Of a DNA stretch of 64,000 bases, positions 39,247-48,265 are shown piece by piece. The stretch is from positions 1 to 64,000 of the forward strand of contig DAIDGU010000046.1 of NCBI GenBank assembly GCA_027459785.1, in the 5' to 3' direction. The notes beneath the pieces were generated by a model. The model saw only the letters and a list, made by a program, of their open reading frames with translations. It made no database searches and was not told the origin of the DNA. Numbering within the stretch: the stretch's first letter is position 1; each line of letters begins with the position of its first letter. The position numbers and the translations under genes are program-made. The stretch is from Ktedonobacteria bacterium. Lineage in GTDB: Bacteria; Chloroflexota; Ktedonobacteria; Ktedonobacterales; JACDGC01.

Positions 39247-39412
39247 TCGGCCAGGGCCGTGTGGGCAATTACCGCCCGGCAATGCTAGAGGCGCGGCGGC
39301 GCGCATGGTACAATGCACTACAAGATGATGGACAAACATACATCGAGTTGGCATGACCTTGTGCCGCTGCGCCGTTTGTTGACGCGCGCGGCCCTACGGC
39401 TGGAGGCTGGAT

Positions 39413-40543
39413 ATGTCCCAGGCGACCGCGCCGCTGGTGCGCTGCCAGGACGTGGCGACGCGCGTATCGGCACATGGGCGGGCGTTGACGGGCGTCACGT
39501 TCGAGGTGCAGCCGGGCGAGATCTTCGCGCTGGCCGGGCCGGGCGGCAGCGGGAAGTCATCCCTGCTCGCGCTCCTCGCGGGTTTACACGCGCCGAACGC
39601 TGGCGCAATCAGCGTCGCTGGTGTTGACCTCACCCGCCGGCCCGGCGGCATCGCCGCCTTCACCTCGTACCTGGCGCAGCACTCCGACGCCCCCGAACAC
39701 CTGCGCGTGCGCGAGTTGCTCTTTTTCACCGGGCGGCTGCGCGGTTTGCCGGCCAACACCGCCCGCGCTGTCAGCCGCGACCTGCTGGACCAGAGTGGGC
39801 TGGACCCCATCGCCGGCCAACCCCTCGCCGCGATCTCGCGCGGGGAAGAGCGCCTGGCGCGCTTCTGTGCCGCGCTGATGGGCGCGCCGCGCCTCTTGCT
39901 GCTGGATGAGCCGACGGCGGACCTCGACTTTCGCCAGCGCCAGTGGGTGTGGGATGTCATCCGCCAGATGCAGGGCAGCGGCGTGACAACGATCGTGGCG
40001 ACGCACCACATTGAAGAGATCGAGCCACTCGCCAACCGCCTCGCCTTCCTGCGCGACGGCAAACTCATCGCGCTGGGCGAAGTCACGTCCCTGAAAGAGA
40101 AATTCAGCCGAGGACCGCGCATGGACCTCAAGCTGATCGCTGGTGCGACGCTGGGCAACATCACGCGACTGAAGTTGGAGGCGCTGGGCGAGATCGTGGA
40201 ACACGAGCCGGGCATCTTCTCGCTTTACCCTAAGCCGGATGCTATCGGCGGCTCCATCGTCGCCTCCATCCCCGTCACGACGATGGCCCAGGCGCTGGCT
40301 AAGGGCCGCAAGGGCGGGCGCAAAAAGAAAGACACTGCCGTCGTTCCCGTTCCCAATCAGGTGCTGATCAACGAAGATGCCTGGCTGCTGGATCGCACGA
40401 TCAATCTCCCTGGCACGCTGGGGCGCACGATTGAAGAGATCTTCACGATCATCGGCTCACAGAACGTGGCGGAGTTCTGGTTCGCGCCGCCCACGCTGAC
40501 GGATGTCTATCTGCAACTGACCGGAGAAGATGCCCATGCCTGA
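39413..40543 (+). CDS. ABC transporter ATP-binding protein (ABC-2 exporter type)
   Basis: 376 aa; ribosome binding site ggaggc. Walker A is GPGGSGKSS and Walker B LLLLDEPTADLD. The signature motif is degenerate (ISRGEERLA instead of LSGGQ), which may slow ATP turnover. A ~130-residue C-terminal extension follows the nucleotide-binding domain, with a basic KGRKGGRKKKD segment. It overlaps the next gene by 14 bp, which encodes the membrane subunit. Substrate unknown. Confidence 0.9.
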   Translation: MSQATAPLVRCQDVATRVSAHGRALTGVTFEVQPGEIFALAGPGGSGKSSLLALLAGLHAPNAGAISVAGVDLTRRPGGIAAFTSYLAQHSDAPEHLRVRELLFFTGRLRGLPANTARAVSRDLLDQSGLDPIAGQPLAAISRGEERLARFCAALMGAPRLLLLDEPTADLDFRQRQWVWDVIRQMQGSGVTTIVATHHIEEIEPLANRLAFLRDGKLIALGEVTSLKEKFSRGPRMDLKLIAGATLGNITRLKLEALGEIVEHEPGIFSLYPKPDAIGGSIVASIPVTTMAQALAKGRKGGRKKKDTAVVPVPNQVLINEDAWLLDRTINLPGTLGRTIEEIFTIIGSQNVAEFWFAPPTLTDVYLQLTGEDAHA

Positions 40544-41369
40544 CGCGCACACGGCCTTGCGTCCGCTGGTGAGCATGCACCTGCTGGCGCTGCGGGGCCA
40601 GTTCCTTACTATCGTGCTGGCGACCATCGTGCTGCCGCTGGGCATCAGCGCGGCGCTGATTGCCGCGCCACTGACGGCCACGCCGCTCCAGCGCACGAAC
40701 GTCCTGGCGCTCAGCCCGTTGCTGCCGCTGCTGGGGATGGCCTTTCTGGTGATCCCGGCGCACTTGGCGCACATGCGCGAGGCCGGGCAGATGCGCTTTT
40801 TCGCCGCGCTGCCGATTCACCGGGGCGTGCTGCTGCGGTCGCTGTTGCTGGTCGCCGCACTGGCTGTGCTGCCGGGCGTCGTGCTGGCCAGCGTGGGCGT
40901 GATGGATCTGCTGCACAATCGGGCATTGCTGGGGGTCTTGCCGCTGCTGGCGCTGGTGGTGGCCGCGCTCCCCCTCGCGCCGCTGGGCGCGTGCATCGGC
41001 CTGGCTGGGCTGCGCCAGGGCGCGGCGACCGCGTGGGGGATGTTCGCATACGCCGTTTCAGTCGGCGGCTTGATCGTTCACATTGCCGCCAACCACCTCA
41101 CGCCCACCGTGAACCATCTCACGGCGATCCTGCCGGGCGCGCTGGGGAGCGATCTGATCGCGGCGTTTCTGCCGCTGAGCGGCCCGCGCTCCGTGCCGGC
41201 GGATCTGCTGGGGCTGTTGGCCTATGCGGGCGCGGCGGGCTACCTGGCGTTCCGCCTGGTGCCGTGGCGGATTGAGGCGCGGGCTGATCCAGCGGCGCTA
41301 GCGCCCTCGCTCCCGCCGCCGGCTCCGGCGTTGCCACCGTCGAGCGCGTCCGGTTCATCCGGCGCGTGA
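40530..41369 (+). CDS. ABC-2-type membrane subunit
   Basis: 279 aa with six hydrophobic segments starting at FLTIVLATIVLPLGISAALIAAPL, then LALSPLLPLLGMAFLVIPAHLAHM, SLLLVAALAVLPGVVLASVGVM and others. It overlaps the upstream ATPase gene, which is the evidence for an exporter pair. The Pro/Ala/Ser-rich C-terminus runs 250 bp into the convergent DedA-like ORF. Confidence 0.75.
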   Translation: MPMPDAHTALRPLVSMHLLALRGQFLTIVLATIVLPLGISAALIAAPLTATPLQRTNVLALSPLLPLLGMAFLVIPAHLAHMREAGQMRFFAALPIHRGVLLRSLLLVAALAVLPGVVLASVGVMDLLHNRALLGVLPLLALVVAALPLAPLGACIGLAGLRQGAATAWGMFAYAVSVGGLIVHIAANHLTPTVNHLTAILPGALGSDLIAAFLPLSGPRSVPADLLGLLAYAGAAGYLAFRLVPWRIEARADPAALAPSLPPPAPALPPSSASGSSGA

Positions 41370-42180
41370 TGATCCCCGGCAGCACCATGACGACGATGGC
41401 GACCAGGCTGACGACACCGATAAGCGTCGGCAGATTCGCCCCGTGCCGCCAGGCCGCGCCGGAAATCGCGCCGCCACCTAGCAGCACCAGGGCATAGATG
41501 CACCGTCCCACGAAGATCGGCGGGACGAAGATGCGTAGCCGCATTCCCAGCGCGCCCACCGCCAGGTCGAAGGGCGAGGCCAATGGCGACAGGCGCGTCA
41601 GCGCCAGCACGACCCACTCTTCGCCGTGCATCGCGCGTTCCGCCGCCGCCAGCACCGCACCATTGGTAAACTCGGAGGCGCGCAGCCGTTGCGCCCAGCC
41701 CTGCACGATGCCGCGCCGGCGCGGCGCGCTTATCGCCGCCTTGCGCACGGCCACTGCGGGCGCGCTCTTGCCGTCCAGCGTCGTGCGCGCCTCCCCGCCT
41801 GACCTGGGGCGGCTCCCATCCCTCGTGGGGCGGACATTCCTGTCCGCCAGCGTTGAGATCTTGCCGCGCCCGTCCGCCTTCTGTTCCGGCTCACCGGCTT
41901 TGCGCCGCGCGAAACGCTGCCAGAGCGCACCACCGCTGCGCCCCAGGAGCAGCGCGATGACATCGCGCAGGGTACTCGCCAGTGCAACCGCCACGACTAA
42001 CACGATGAAGATGAGCCAACCGTCGCGCATTTGCATCGCTAACGCGCCCGCCAGCAGCAACGTGAGCGTGATGGGAAAAGGAAAGCCGGCGAAACTGAAG
42101 ATCACCAACCCGGTGACGATCAAAACGAATACCGGCGCGGGCAGATGTGCCGCCGCGTGCAGCCAGGCTTCTCCATTCAT
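41119..42180 (-). CDS. DedA/VTT-like membrane protein with a repeat-derived insert
   Basis: 353 aa from ATG 42180 (aggag upstream). Hydrophobic segments (VFVLIVTGLVIFSFAGFPFPITLTLLLAGAL, LIFIVLVVAVALASTLRDVIALLLGRSGG; later LTRLSPLASPFDLAVGALGMRL and LIGVVSLVAIVVMVLPGII) fit the SNARE-associated/DedA (VTT) family, with the usual re-entrant FP...LTL and R-L-P/S-P motifs. The middle cytoplasmic loop is unusually long and contains ADRNVRPT (residues 112-119), encoded by a dispersed palindromic repeat. The last ~80 residues are read antisense to the convergent ABC gene, low complexity and probably a read-through extension. Confidence 0.7.
   Translation of the reverse strand: MNGEAWLHAAAHLPAPVFVLIVTGLVIFSFAGFPFPITLTLLLAGALAMQMRDGWLIFIVLVVAVALASTLRDVIALLLGRSGGALWQRFARRKAGEPEQKADGRGKISTLADRNVRPTRDGSRPRSGGEARTTLDGKSAPAVAVRKAAISAPRRRGIVQGWAQRLRASEFTNGAVLAAAERAMHGEEWVVLALTRLSPLASPFDLAVGALGMRLRIFVPPIFVGRCIYALVLLGGGAISGAAWRHGANLPTLIGVVSLVAIVVMVLPGIITRRMNRTRSTVATPEPAAGARALAPLDQPAPQSATAPGGTPGSPPRPHRPTAPADPPARSAGRSAAETPRSDRSPARPAGSP
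41829..41848. repeat. Dispersed palindromic repeat, copy within the DedA-like gene
   Basis: ggcggacattcctgtccgcc preceded by gtg and in frame on the minus strand, where it is translated LADRNVRPT. Identical to copy 1. Confidence 0.85.
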
Positions 42181-42528
42181 GTGCCGCACGCTCCTCGCCC
42201 CGCCGTCGTTTCTTGCTATTGCTAGGAGATAGTACCACAGATAGAACGCACACACCCAACCTGGCACACGCCCCACCATTTCGGCTGATCGCGTTCGCTC
42301 CCAGTTATGCTGGGGCGCAGATGGAAGTTGACGACAGATCGGGTAGACGGTAGTTTAGGGAGGACGACAGAAGGACGGCGGGCGACGGCGATGACCACCT
42401 AATGGTGCCACTATGCATCAACCGCTCGCTTCGCTCTTGCCTGTGCGCGTTTTTCAGCATACAATACTTCTGTCATCGGTGCTGTTGGCGCACGTTTTCC
42501 ACGTTTTCATCGTACAAAGGATCGTGTT

Positions 42529-45027
42529 ATGGTACCAAACGAGCCATCATCTGACGATATCACCATCACCGAGATCGCCAGGGAGCGGTCGCCGGCGGAG
42601 CGCGTGCTGATCTGGCTGCTGCGGCGCTGGTGGGCGCTGGCGGCGGCGGCGGTGCTTAGCACCGTGGTCAGCGAACTGACCGGCATCGGCGGCACATTAT
42701 TCAATGAGTTTGCCAACGGCCAGGCACTGGCATTGCCGCCGGTGCAACGCGGCGTCGTCGGCTCGCTCTTCGCGCGCTATCCCATCCCCACGATCATTGG
42801 CGTGGTGGTGATCATCATCTTCACCGTCGTCGCGTTTTTTGCCGACCGCGCGGAACAAGCGCGCCTGACACGGCTGACGGCAGAGGCTGAGCAGCGCGCC
42901 AAAACCGAGCGCCGGCTGGAATCGCGCGCGGAGGCGCGGCAAGTGCTGGAAGAGTTCTTTCAGCAACAAAAGTCCCAGCAACACCTCGACAGCGAAGGCG
43001 ATGAGGAGGAGGCCGCCAGCACCCAGAGCGCGCGGCCCATCGTCCTGCCACCGCGCCCCACGCTCGTCATCGGGCGCGAAACCGAGCTGGCGCGCATCGC
43101 CGGCATCCTGCGCTCTCCCGCCACGACGGCGCTGGCCTTGCGCGGCATGGGGGGCGTGGGCAAAAGCACGCTGTTGCTCGAAACGCTCTATCGCCAGAAG
43201 GACGCTCAGGCGTTTCCGGGCGGCATCGTCTGGCTTTCGTGCCAGGATCTGGTAGACGACGACTGCGAAACGCAACTATATGACGCCGCTGGCATCGCGC
43301 TGGGACTGAGCGAGGTTGCCAAGGTCGATGGGGCTAATGCCAAAGCGCAGGCGTTGGCGCGCGGCGTGGCGGGCCGGCAGATCCTGATCGGCCTGGACAA
43401 CGTGGAACAGCAAATGCCGCTGGATCGTGTGCTGGCGGCGCTGACGGCGCGGGGCGCGAACGGTGCCGGGCCGGTCGTGCTGCTTTCGACGCGCGTCACC
43501 TGGCCCGATGTGCCGGGCCTGACGGAACTGGACCTGGACGTGCTGACGCCGGAGCAGGGCTTCGCGCTGTTGCAGCGGCTGGTGGAACGCGGCGGCAAAG
43601 CGACGATCAGCGCCGAGGACGCGCCAGCGGCGCAAGCCATCGTGGCGGCGGTGGGCGCGTTGCCCTTGGCCCTGGAACTGGTGGCTCCGCGCATCGTGCG
43701 CCGCGCCGAGCCGCTGGCCGCCCTGGCCGTGCGCCTGCGCGCCGAAGGCGTGGAGCTGAAAGGCCGCACGCGCAGCATCGAGCGCACTTTCGACCTGACC
43801 TATGAGCAACTCAGCGCCGTCGAACAGCGCGGGTTCGGCGCGCTGGCCGTCTTCGCCGGCACGTCGTTCAGCCAGGATGCGGCGGTCGCGGTCATGGTCG
43901 CCGTCCTGGGCGACGCCGCCACCGGGCAGATCTTGCTGGATCTCGCCGATCTCAGTTTGCTGCGCGAAGTGCCGCAGGCGGACGGCCCGCCGCGCTATCA
44001 GATGCATCCGCTGGTACGCCAGTTCGCCCGCGAGCGCCTGCGCCAGCAAGGCGCGGATGCCGAGCAGGCGGCGGAGTTGGCGGCGGCGCAGTTTTATCGC
44101 GCCGTGGCGCATCGGCACCAACGCCAGCGTGTCGCCACCTATGCAGCTATCGACCAGGAATATAGCAACATCCTGGGCGCGCTGGGCTGGGCCTATCAGC
44201 AGATGAAGACGACGACCGATCCCAGGCTGGGAACGCAACTCGCGCAACTCGTCGCCGACAGCGCCGGTGATCTGCGCGACTTCATCCAGGATCGCGGCTA
44301 TTGGACGGACGGGCGGCGCATCTTGCGCTGGGGCATCGAGGCCGACGCGCGGCTGGGCAACCAACAACGCCAGAGTTCGATGCTGGCGATGCTGGCCTTC
44401 ATCGTGCGCCAGCAGGGCGACCTGGACGAAGCGGAGGGCTATTTCAACCAGGCGCTGGCGCTGGCCCGCGCCCGCAACGACCGCCGGGGCGAGGCGGCGC
44501 GCATCCATAACCTGGGGACGCTGGCGCTGATGCGTGGCGACCTGCCACGCGCCCGCGCGCTTTACGAGGAGGCGCTGGCGATGCGCCGCGCGCTGAATGA
44601 GGCGGGCGGCATGAGCGCGACCCTGCGCTCGCTGGGCATTCTGGCGGCGGAACAGGGCCAGTGGGACGAGGCCCGCCGCTATCTGCGCGAATCGCTCGAT
44701 CTCAAGAAGGTGCAGGGCGTCTCGCGCGGGCGCACGTTCTGTGAACTGGGCAGCGTATTGCTGCGCGACCCCGACGGCGACCGCACGCAAGCGCGCAACC
44801 TGCTCCAGACCGCGCTGGATATCGCCCATCAATTCAATGTGAAGAATGATGAGGCCCACGCGCTGGATTGGCTGGGCGCGCTGGACCTGGCGGAAGGTGA
44901 CATCGACGGGGCGCGCACCCGCTGGGAAGCCGCCTTGCAGATCTATGCCGCCCTCGGCGCGGCGGCGGCCAGCGCCACCCGCGACCGCCTGGCGAAGCTG
45001 GCCGCGCCCGTGGCGGCGACGGCGTGA
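42529..45027 (+). CDS. Membrane-anchored STAND protein (NB-ARC ATPase plus TPR repeats)
   Basis: 832 aa. Two membrane segments at ~35-55 and ~82-104 anchor the N-terminus. A coiled coil (ARLTRLTAEAEQRAKTERRLESRAEARQVLEEFFQQQ) leads to the NB-ARC ATPase with P-loop GMGGVGKST (206-214) and the LPLALELVA motif. A winged-helix segment (RTFDLTYEQLSAVEQRGFGALAVF) is followed by ~6 TPR repeats (e.g. GDLDEAEGYFNQALALARARNDRRGEAARIHNLG). There is no recognisable effector domain such as a nuclease, TIR or protease, unless the neighbouring gene supplies one. STAND proteins act as signal-sensing switches in regulation or phage defence. Confidence 0.85.
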   Translation: MVPNEPSSDDITITEIARERSPAERVLIWLLRRWWALAAAAVLSTVVSELTGIGGTLFNEFANGQALALPPVQRGVVGSLFARYPIPTIIGVVVIIIFTVVAFFADRAEQARLTRLTAEAEQRAKTERRLESRAEARQVLEEFFQQQKSQQHLDSEGDEEEAASTQSARPIVLPPRPTLVIGRETELARIAGILRSPATTALALRGMGGVGKSTLLLETLYRQKDAQAFPGGIVWLSCQDLVDDDCETQLYDAAGIALGLSEVAKVDGANAKAQALARGVAGRQILIGLDNVEQQMPLDRVLAALTARGANGAGPVVLLSTRVTWPDVPGLTELDLDVLTPEQGFALLQRLVERGGKATISAEDAPAAQAIVAAVGALPLALELVAPRIVRRAEPLAALAVRLRAEGVELKGRTRSIERTFDLTYEQLSAVEQRGFGALAVFAGTSFSQDAAVAVMVAVLGDAATGQILLDLADLSLLREVPQADGPPRYQMHPLVRQFARERLRQQGADAEQAAELAAAQFYRAVAHRHQRQRVATYAAIDQEYSNILGALGWAYQQMKTTTDPRLGTQLAQLVADSAGDLRDFIQDRGYWTDGRRILRWGIEADARLGNQQRQSSMLAMLAFIVRQQGDLDEAEGYFNQALALARARNDRRGEAARIHNLGTLALMRGDLPRARALYEEALAMRRALNEAGGMSATLRSLGILAAEQGQWDEARRYLRESLDLKKVQGVSRGRTFCELGSVLLRDPDGDRTQARNLLQTALDIAHQFNVKNDEAHALDWLGALDLAEGDIDGARTRWEAALQIYAALGAAAASATRDRLAKLAAPVAATA

Positions 45028-46205
45028 AGACGCGACGCAGCCGCGCCGGCAGCGAGGCGGAATTCGCCGCATGGTGGGCCGACGGCGCGATCGGCGGCCA
45101 TGACCTGCGCACCAGCGACGGGCGCACCGCGCGCGTGCTGTTTCAGGGCCGCGCCGGCGGTCCCGTCGGCCCCGACTTCCGCGACGCCGTGATCCTGCTG
45201 GATGGCGCGCGACAGACGGGCGACATTGAACTGCACTTGCGCGCGGCGAACTGGTATGACCATCGGCACCAGACCGACCCGCGCTACGACCACGTGATCC
45301 TGCATGTCGTCGCGCACGGTCCCCTGCCGCCCGCCGCCGTCACGCGCCTCGCTTCCGGCGCGGTCACGCCGTCGGTCGTGCTGGGCGACCGCGCCCGCTT
45401 TGCCGCGCCGTCGCCGCACCACCCCACCTGGCCCTGCCAGGCCGCGCCGTTGCCCGCGCCCGACCGTGCCGCCGCGCTGGTTGCGTGGGGACGGGCGCGC
45501 TTCGCCGCCCGCGTCGCCCGGTTCCGCGCCGACCTCGCCCTCGCGCCGGACCCCGCCGCCGCTCTCGATGGCCTGCTGCTCGCCGCCATCGCCGAGGCGC
45601 TGGGCTATGGCCGGGATATGTATCAGCGTGGCGCGGCCCGCGACCTTCTGAGCGCACGCCGGTTGCAGGCGCTGGTGCAGCTCACGGAGGAGTGGGCGCG
45701 CGTGTCGCCGGGGGCAGTATGGTGCGGAGCGGCGCTGGCCGGCGGCGAGCGGGCGGGGTGGGAGCGGTTGCTGCGCGTGCTGGCTCCGGCTGGCTCGGCC
45801 ATCGGGCGGCAACGCGGCGCGATTGTGCTGTGGAATGCCGTCTTGCCCGTGCTGGTGGCCTATGGCGACGCCTGTGGCAATCAGGCGCTGGCGCAGATCG
45901 CGCGGGCGATTGCCTGGCACGCGCCGGGGCTGCCGGGCAACACGATCACGCGCGGCATGGCGCGCTGGTTGGCGCTGCCTCGCCCGCCCGCTGGTGCGCT
46001 GGCCCAGCAGGGACTCCAGCATCTGCATGCGCGCTGGTGTCGCACGAAAGACTGCGCCGCCTGTCCCGCCCACACTGGGCAATCAGCGCATCGCCTAGCG
46101 GCCAGCGATCTGTCCGTCTTACCAGATGCGCCACGCCTCGTAGACCGGCACGCCGCGCTCCAGCACATGCACGCTGATGGTGCTGCGAAAGATTTCGGCG
46201 CGTAG
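45024..46205 (+). CDS. DUF2851 family protein
   Basis: 393 aa; its GTG start overlaps the STAND gene stop by 4 bp (GTGA), so the two are translationally coupled. The N-terminal region shows the family core RVLFQGRAGGPVGPDFRDAVILLDGARQTGDIELHLRAANWYDHRHQTDPRYDHVILHVV. Its D...E(L)H layout is reminiscent of restriction-endonuclease-like folds, but I know of no demonstrated activity for the family. A C-terminal CxxC (KDCAACPAHTG) is near the end. The last 87 bp overlap the convergent gene. Coupling to a STAND ATPase makes an effector role worth testing. Confidence 0.75.
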   Translation: MKTRRSRAGSEAEFAAWWADGAIGGHDLRTSDGRTARVLFQGRAGGPVGPDFRDAVILLDGARQTGDIELHLRAANWYDHRHQTDPRYDHVILHVVAHGPLPPAAVTRLASGAVTPSVVLGDRARFAAPSPHHPTWPCQAAPLPAPDRAAALVAWGRARFAARVARFRADLALAPDPAAALDGLLLAAIAEALGYGRDMYQRGAARDLLSARRLQALVQLTEEWARVSPGAVWCGAALAGGERAGWERLLRVLAPAGSAIGRQRGAIVLWNAVLPVLVAYGDACGNQALAQIARAIAWHAPGLPGNTITRGMARWLALPRPPAGALAQQGLQHLHARWCRTKDCAACPAHTGQSAHRLAASDLSVLPDAPRLVDRHAALQHMHADGAAKDFGA

Positions 46206-47102
46206 CGGCGCGAAGAAAAACGGCCCCAGGATGATCAGCCGCCGTTCGCCGGAGCGCAGGGCCAGCGCGAAATCCAGCGGCACCTTATCCATCACGCCCA
46301 CATCGTCCCAGGCCAGGGTGGTCGGCTTGCCGAAGCCGCGCGCCAGCGCCATGCCCGTTTCGGTGATGGCGACGGTCTGGCGGAACAGAACCAGCATGCC
46401 CGCGCTGAGCGCCGCGAGGCCGATGCCGGTGATGAACAGTGGCATGCCGCCGGCGAAATGGCCCCACACGGCCAGCGCGATGCCGCCCGCCAATGTCGCG
46501 CTGGCTCCCGCGATCCAGATCGGCGCGACAGCGACGGTATATTCGGCGTTGGGGTCCGCCGGCCCCCCCAGCAGCGCCAGCGCCTCCTTCAATGCCGAAC
46601 TGAGCACGGCGGGCGAGACACGCAAGAGGATCTGCCGCAGCAATTGGCGGCTCTGCGTCAAGCCGATCTCGATGAAGATCAACTGCTGGCCGTCGCTCGA
46701 ATGCAGGCGCAGGATGCCGAAGCGCCGCTCCACCCGATCGATCAGCGCCCAGCGCAGCAGCCGGCGGCTATCCCACGGCGTGCGCGCCTCGATGCCCTCG
46801 CTGGAAGCGCGCACGGTGGTCAGCAGGATGCGCGCCAGGCCCAGCGCCGCCACGAGCCAAAGCGCCGCCAGTCCCCCCCCCACGGCCAGCACCACCCGCG
46901 CGAAGAGGCTGCCCACTCCGCTGATGCCCGCCAGCGCCAGGGCCGCCAGCAACAGCAGCATTGGCCCCACCAATAGCGACGCCGCCAGCGCCCCGCGTGG
47001 GCGAAAAAGCTGTGCCTCTAACGGCATCGGCGGTTGCGGGGGATGAACCAGGCCGGACGTGGGCCGGGTAATCGGTCCGGTGACTCGTGATTGTCGCATC
47101 AT
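46119..47102 (-). CDS. Membrane protein with two helix pairs and PH-like segments
   Basis: 327 aa. Helices ~36-60 and 66-95 are followed by a soluble segment (VRASSEGIEARTPWDSRRLLRWALIDRVERRFGILRLHSSDGQQLIFIE). Helices ~205-255 come next, then a second similar soluble segment (FRQTVAITETGMALARGFGKPTTLAWDDVGVMDK). The strand pattern (xIxxxGIxxRTPWxSxxLxWxxI) is that of bacterial PH-domain membrane proteins, here apparently duplicated. Family and role unknown. Confidence 0.6.
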   Translation of the reverse strand: MMRQSRVTGPITRPTSGLVHPPQPPMPLEAQLFRPRGALAASLLVGPMLLLLAALALAGISGVGSLFARVVLAVGGGLAALWLVAALGLARILLTTVRASSEGIEARTPWDSRRLLRWALIDRVERRFGILRLHSSDGQQLIFIEIGLTQSRQLLRQILLRVSPAVLSSALKEALALLGGPADPNAEYTVAVAPIWIAGASATLAGGIALAVWGHFAGGMPLFITGIGLAALSAGMLVLFRQTVAITETGMALARGFGKPTTLAWDDVGVMDKVPLDFALALRSGERRLIILGPFFFAPLRAEIFRSTISVHVLERGVPVYEAWRIW

Positions 47103-47260
47103 CAGCTCGCTCGCTTCTTCTACAAGATCAAGAGATACGCTATTATAGCATATGAGCAGCCGCTGGCAGATAGGTCATGTGAAAAAAACGCTGACCCCCT
47201 TCCGCCCCGTTTGGCCCGCCTCGTATGCTGAAAGAAAGTACCAGCGTGGGAGGTGGGCGC

Positions 47261-47908
47261 ATGCAGGCTGGGCGTAGGGAGAGCTGCGCGTATTGCGGAC
47301 AACCGTTGCGGCTGGTGGCCGGCTTCTGCGCGGCATGCCAGGCACCTGCGACCGTCGCCCAGCGTGCGCGGCTGATCGCGGATGCAGGGCTGCCGCCGGA
47401 GGGCCGTGAGATCCCTGCGCGCCCGCTCGTTCCGCCGCCGGAGCCGTCGCCCGTGGGGCAGGGTTCCGGTGCAGCGCCGGGACGCGCCGCAGTGATCATC
47501 ACACGCTTATTGCTGGCGGGCGGCTTGATCGCGCTGGGGTTGGTGTTCGTCGCCGTCAGCGTGCGACTGAACGCGAATCCCATCCGGTTGCTCATGCCGC
47601 CGCCCGTGGGGACGGTGGTGGTGCGCCAGGCGGCGGACGGGCCAGCCAGGACGAGCGTCAGCACCGGCCAACCATTCATCTTGCAATATGACCTGACGGT
47701 GCAGAGCGGGCAGGCTGCCGTCACCCTCACCATCGCGCCCCAGCATGGCCCGCCACGGGCGCTCACCGAGACCTGGCCGCGCGGCCATACCACCCGCGCC
47801 CAAACCCTCGTCGCCCTCGCGCCGGATCGCTGGCAGATCACCCTGCGCGAGAACGGCACCGTGATCGCGGCGCTGACGCTTCAGATCGCAGGACCGCCGA
47901 CGATATGA
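47261..47908 (+). CDS. Zinc-ribbon membrane protein
   Basis: 215 aa from ATG 47261 (ggaggt upstream). The N-terminus has a zinc ribbon (CAYCGQPLRLVAGFCAACQ). One membrane helix (VIITRLLLAGGLIALGLVFVAVSV) leads to an extracellular beta-sandwich-like domain (GPARTSVSTGQPFILQYDLTVQSGQAAVTLTIAP...WQITLRENGTVIAALTLQI). This layout is common in uncharacterised envelope proteins of Gram-positive-type bacteria. Confidence 0.7.
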   Translation: MQAGRRESCAYCGQPLRLVAGFCAACQAPATVAQRARLIADAGLPPEGREIPARPLVPPPEPSPVGQGSGAAPGRAAVIITRLLLAGGLIALGLVFVAVSVRLNANPIRLLMPPPVGTVVVRQAADGPARTSVSTGQPFILQYDLTVQSGQAAVTLTIAPQHGPPRALTETWPRGHTTRAQTLVALAPDRWQITLRENGTVIAALTLQIAGPPTI

Positions 47909-48265
47909 TCAAAGATTCATCAAGCTCAAGCGTGAGCGTTGTGCCGTTAAGCAGTGGCGGAATGCGCGTTGCCGCCATTTTCGCGCCTGGGTGCATATGA
48001 CGAAATGGTCAGAAAGCAGGGCGGGTGATTCACGCGAAAGTCAGGAACATATGGCATACTAAAACAGGTACAGCGATAGGCGGATGTGTGGTTGAGTGAT
48101 TGGTCCCCCCAGGCTGGGTAGATGTTGTGGGGTGGTCGGGGATGATCGCTGTAATCCGCTGAGTGGTCTTGCGTCATGCAGGGCCACTCATTTTTTTGGA
48201 TGCGACAAATCCCATCGGCATCGTGTATGATACCAGCAGACGAATATCTGTGCTGAGGATGCCTG
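47909..48265. other. Intergenic region with a possible structured leader of kynU
   Basis: No supported ORF. Between 48071 and 48160 two 7-bp segments, CAGCGAT and GGCGGAT, are followed in the same order by their complements ATCGCTG and ATCCGCT (one wobble). This is a pseudoknot-like or mutually exclusive topology. A terminator follows immediately. A CATACT box near 48053 could be a -10. Confidence 0.4.
48160..48197 (+). terminator. Intrinsic terminator upstream of kynU
   Basis: GAGTGGTC (48161-48168) pairs with GGCCACTC (48182-48189, one G-T), followed by ATTTTTTT. It is 69 bp before the kynU start and 250 bp after the zinc-ribbon gene. Confidence 0.75.

Noticed and set aside
43276-45072. 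598-aa minus-strand ORF antisense to the STAND gene
   Set aside because: Runs through the NB-ARC and TPR coding sequence; Gln/Arg/Ala-rich with no motif.
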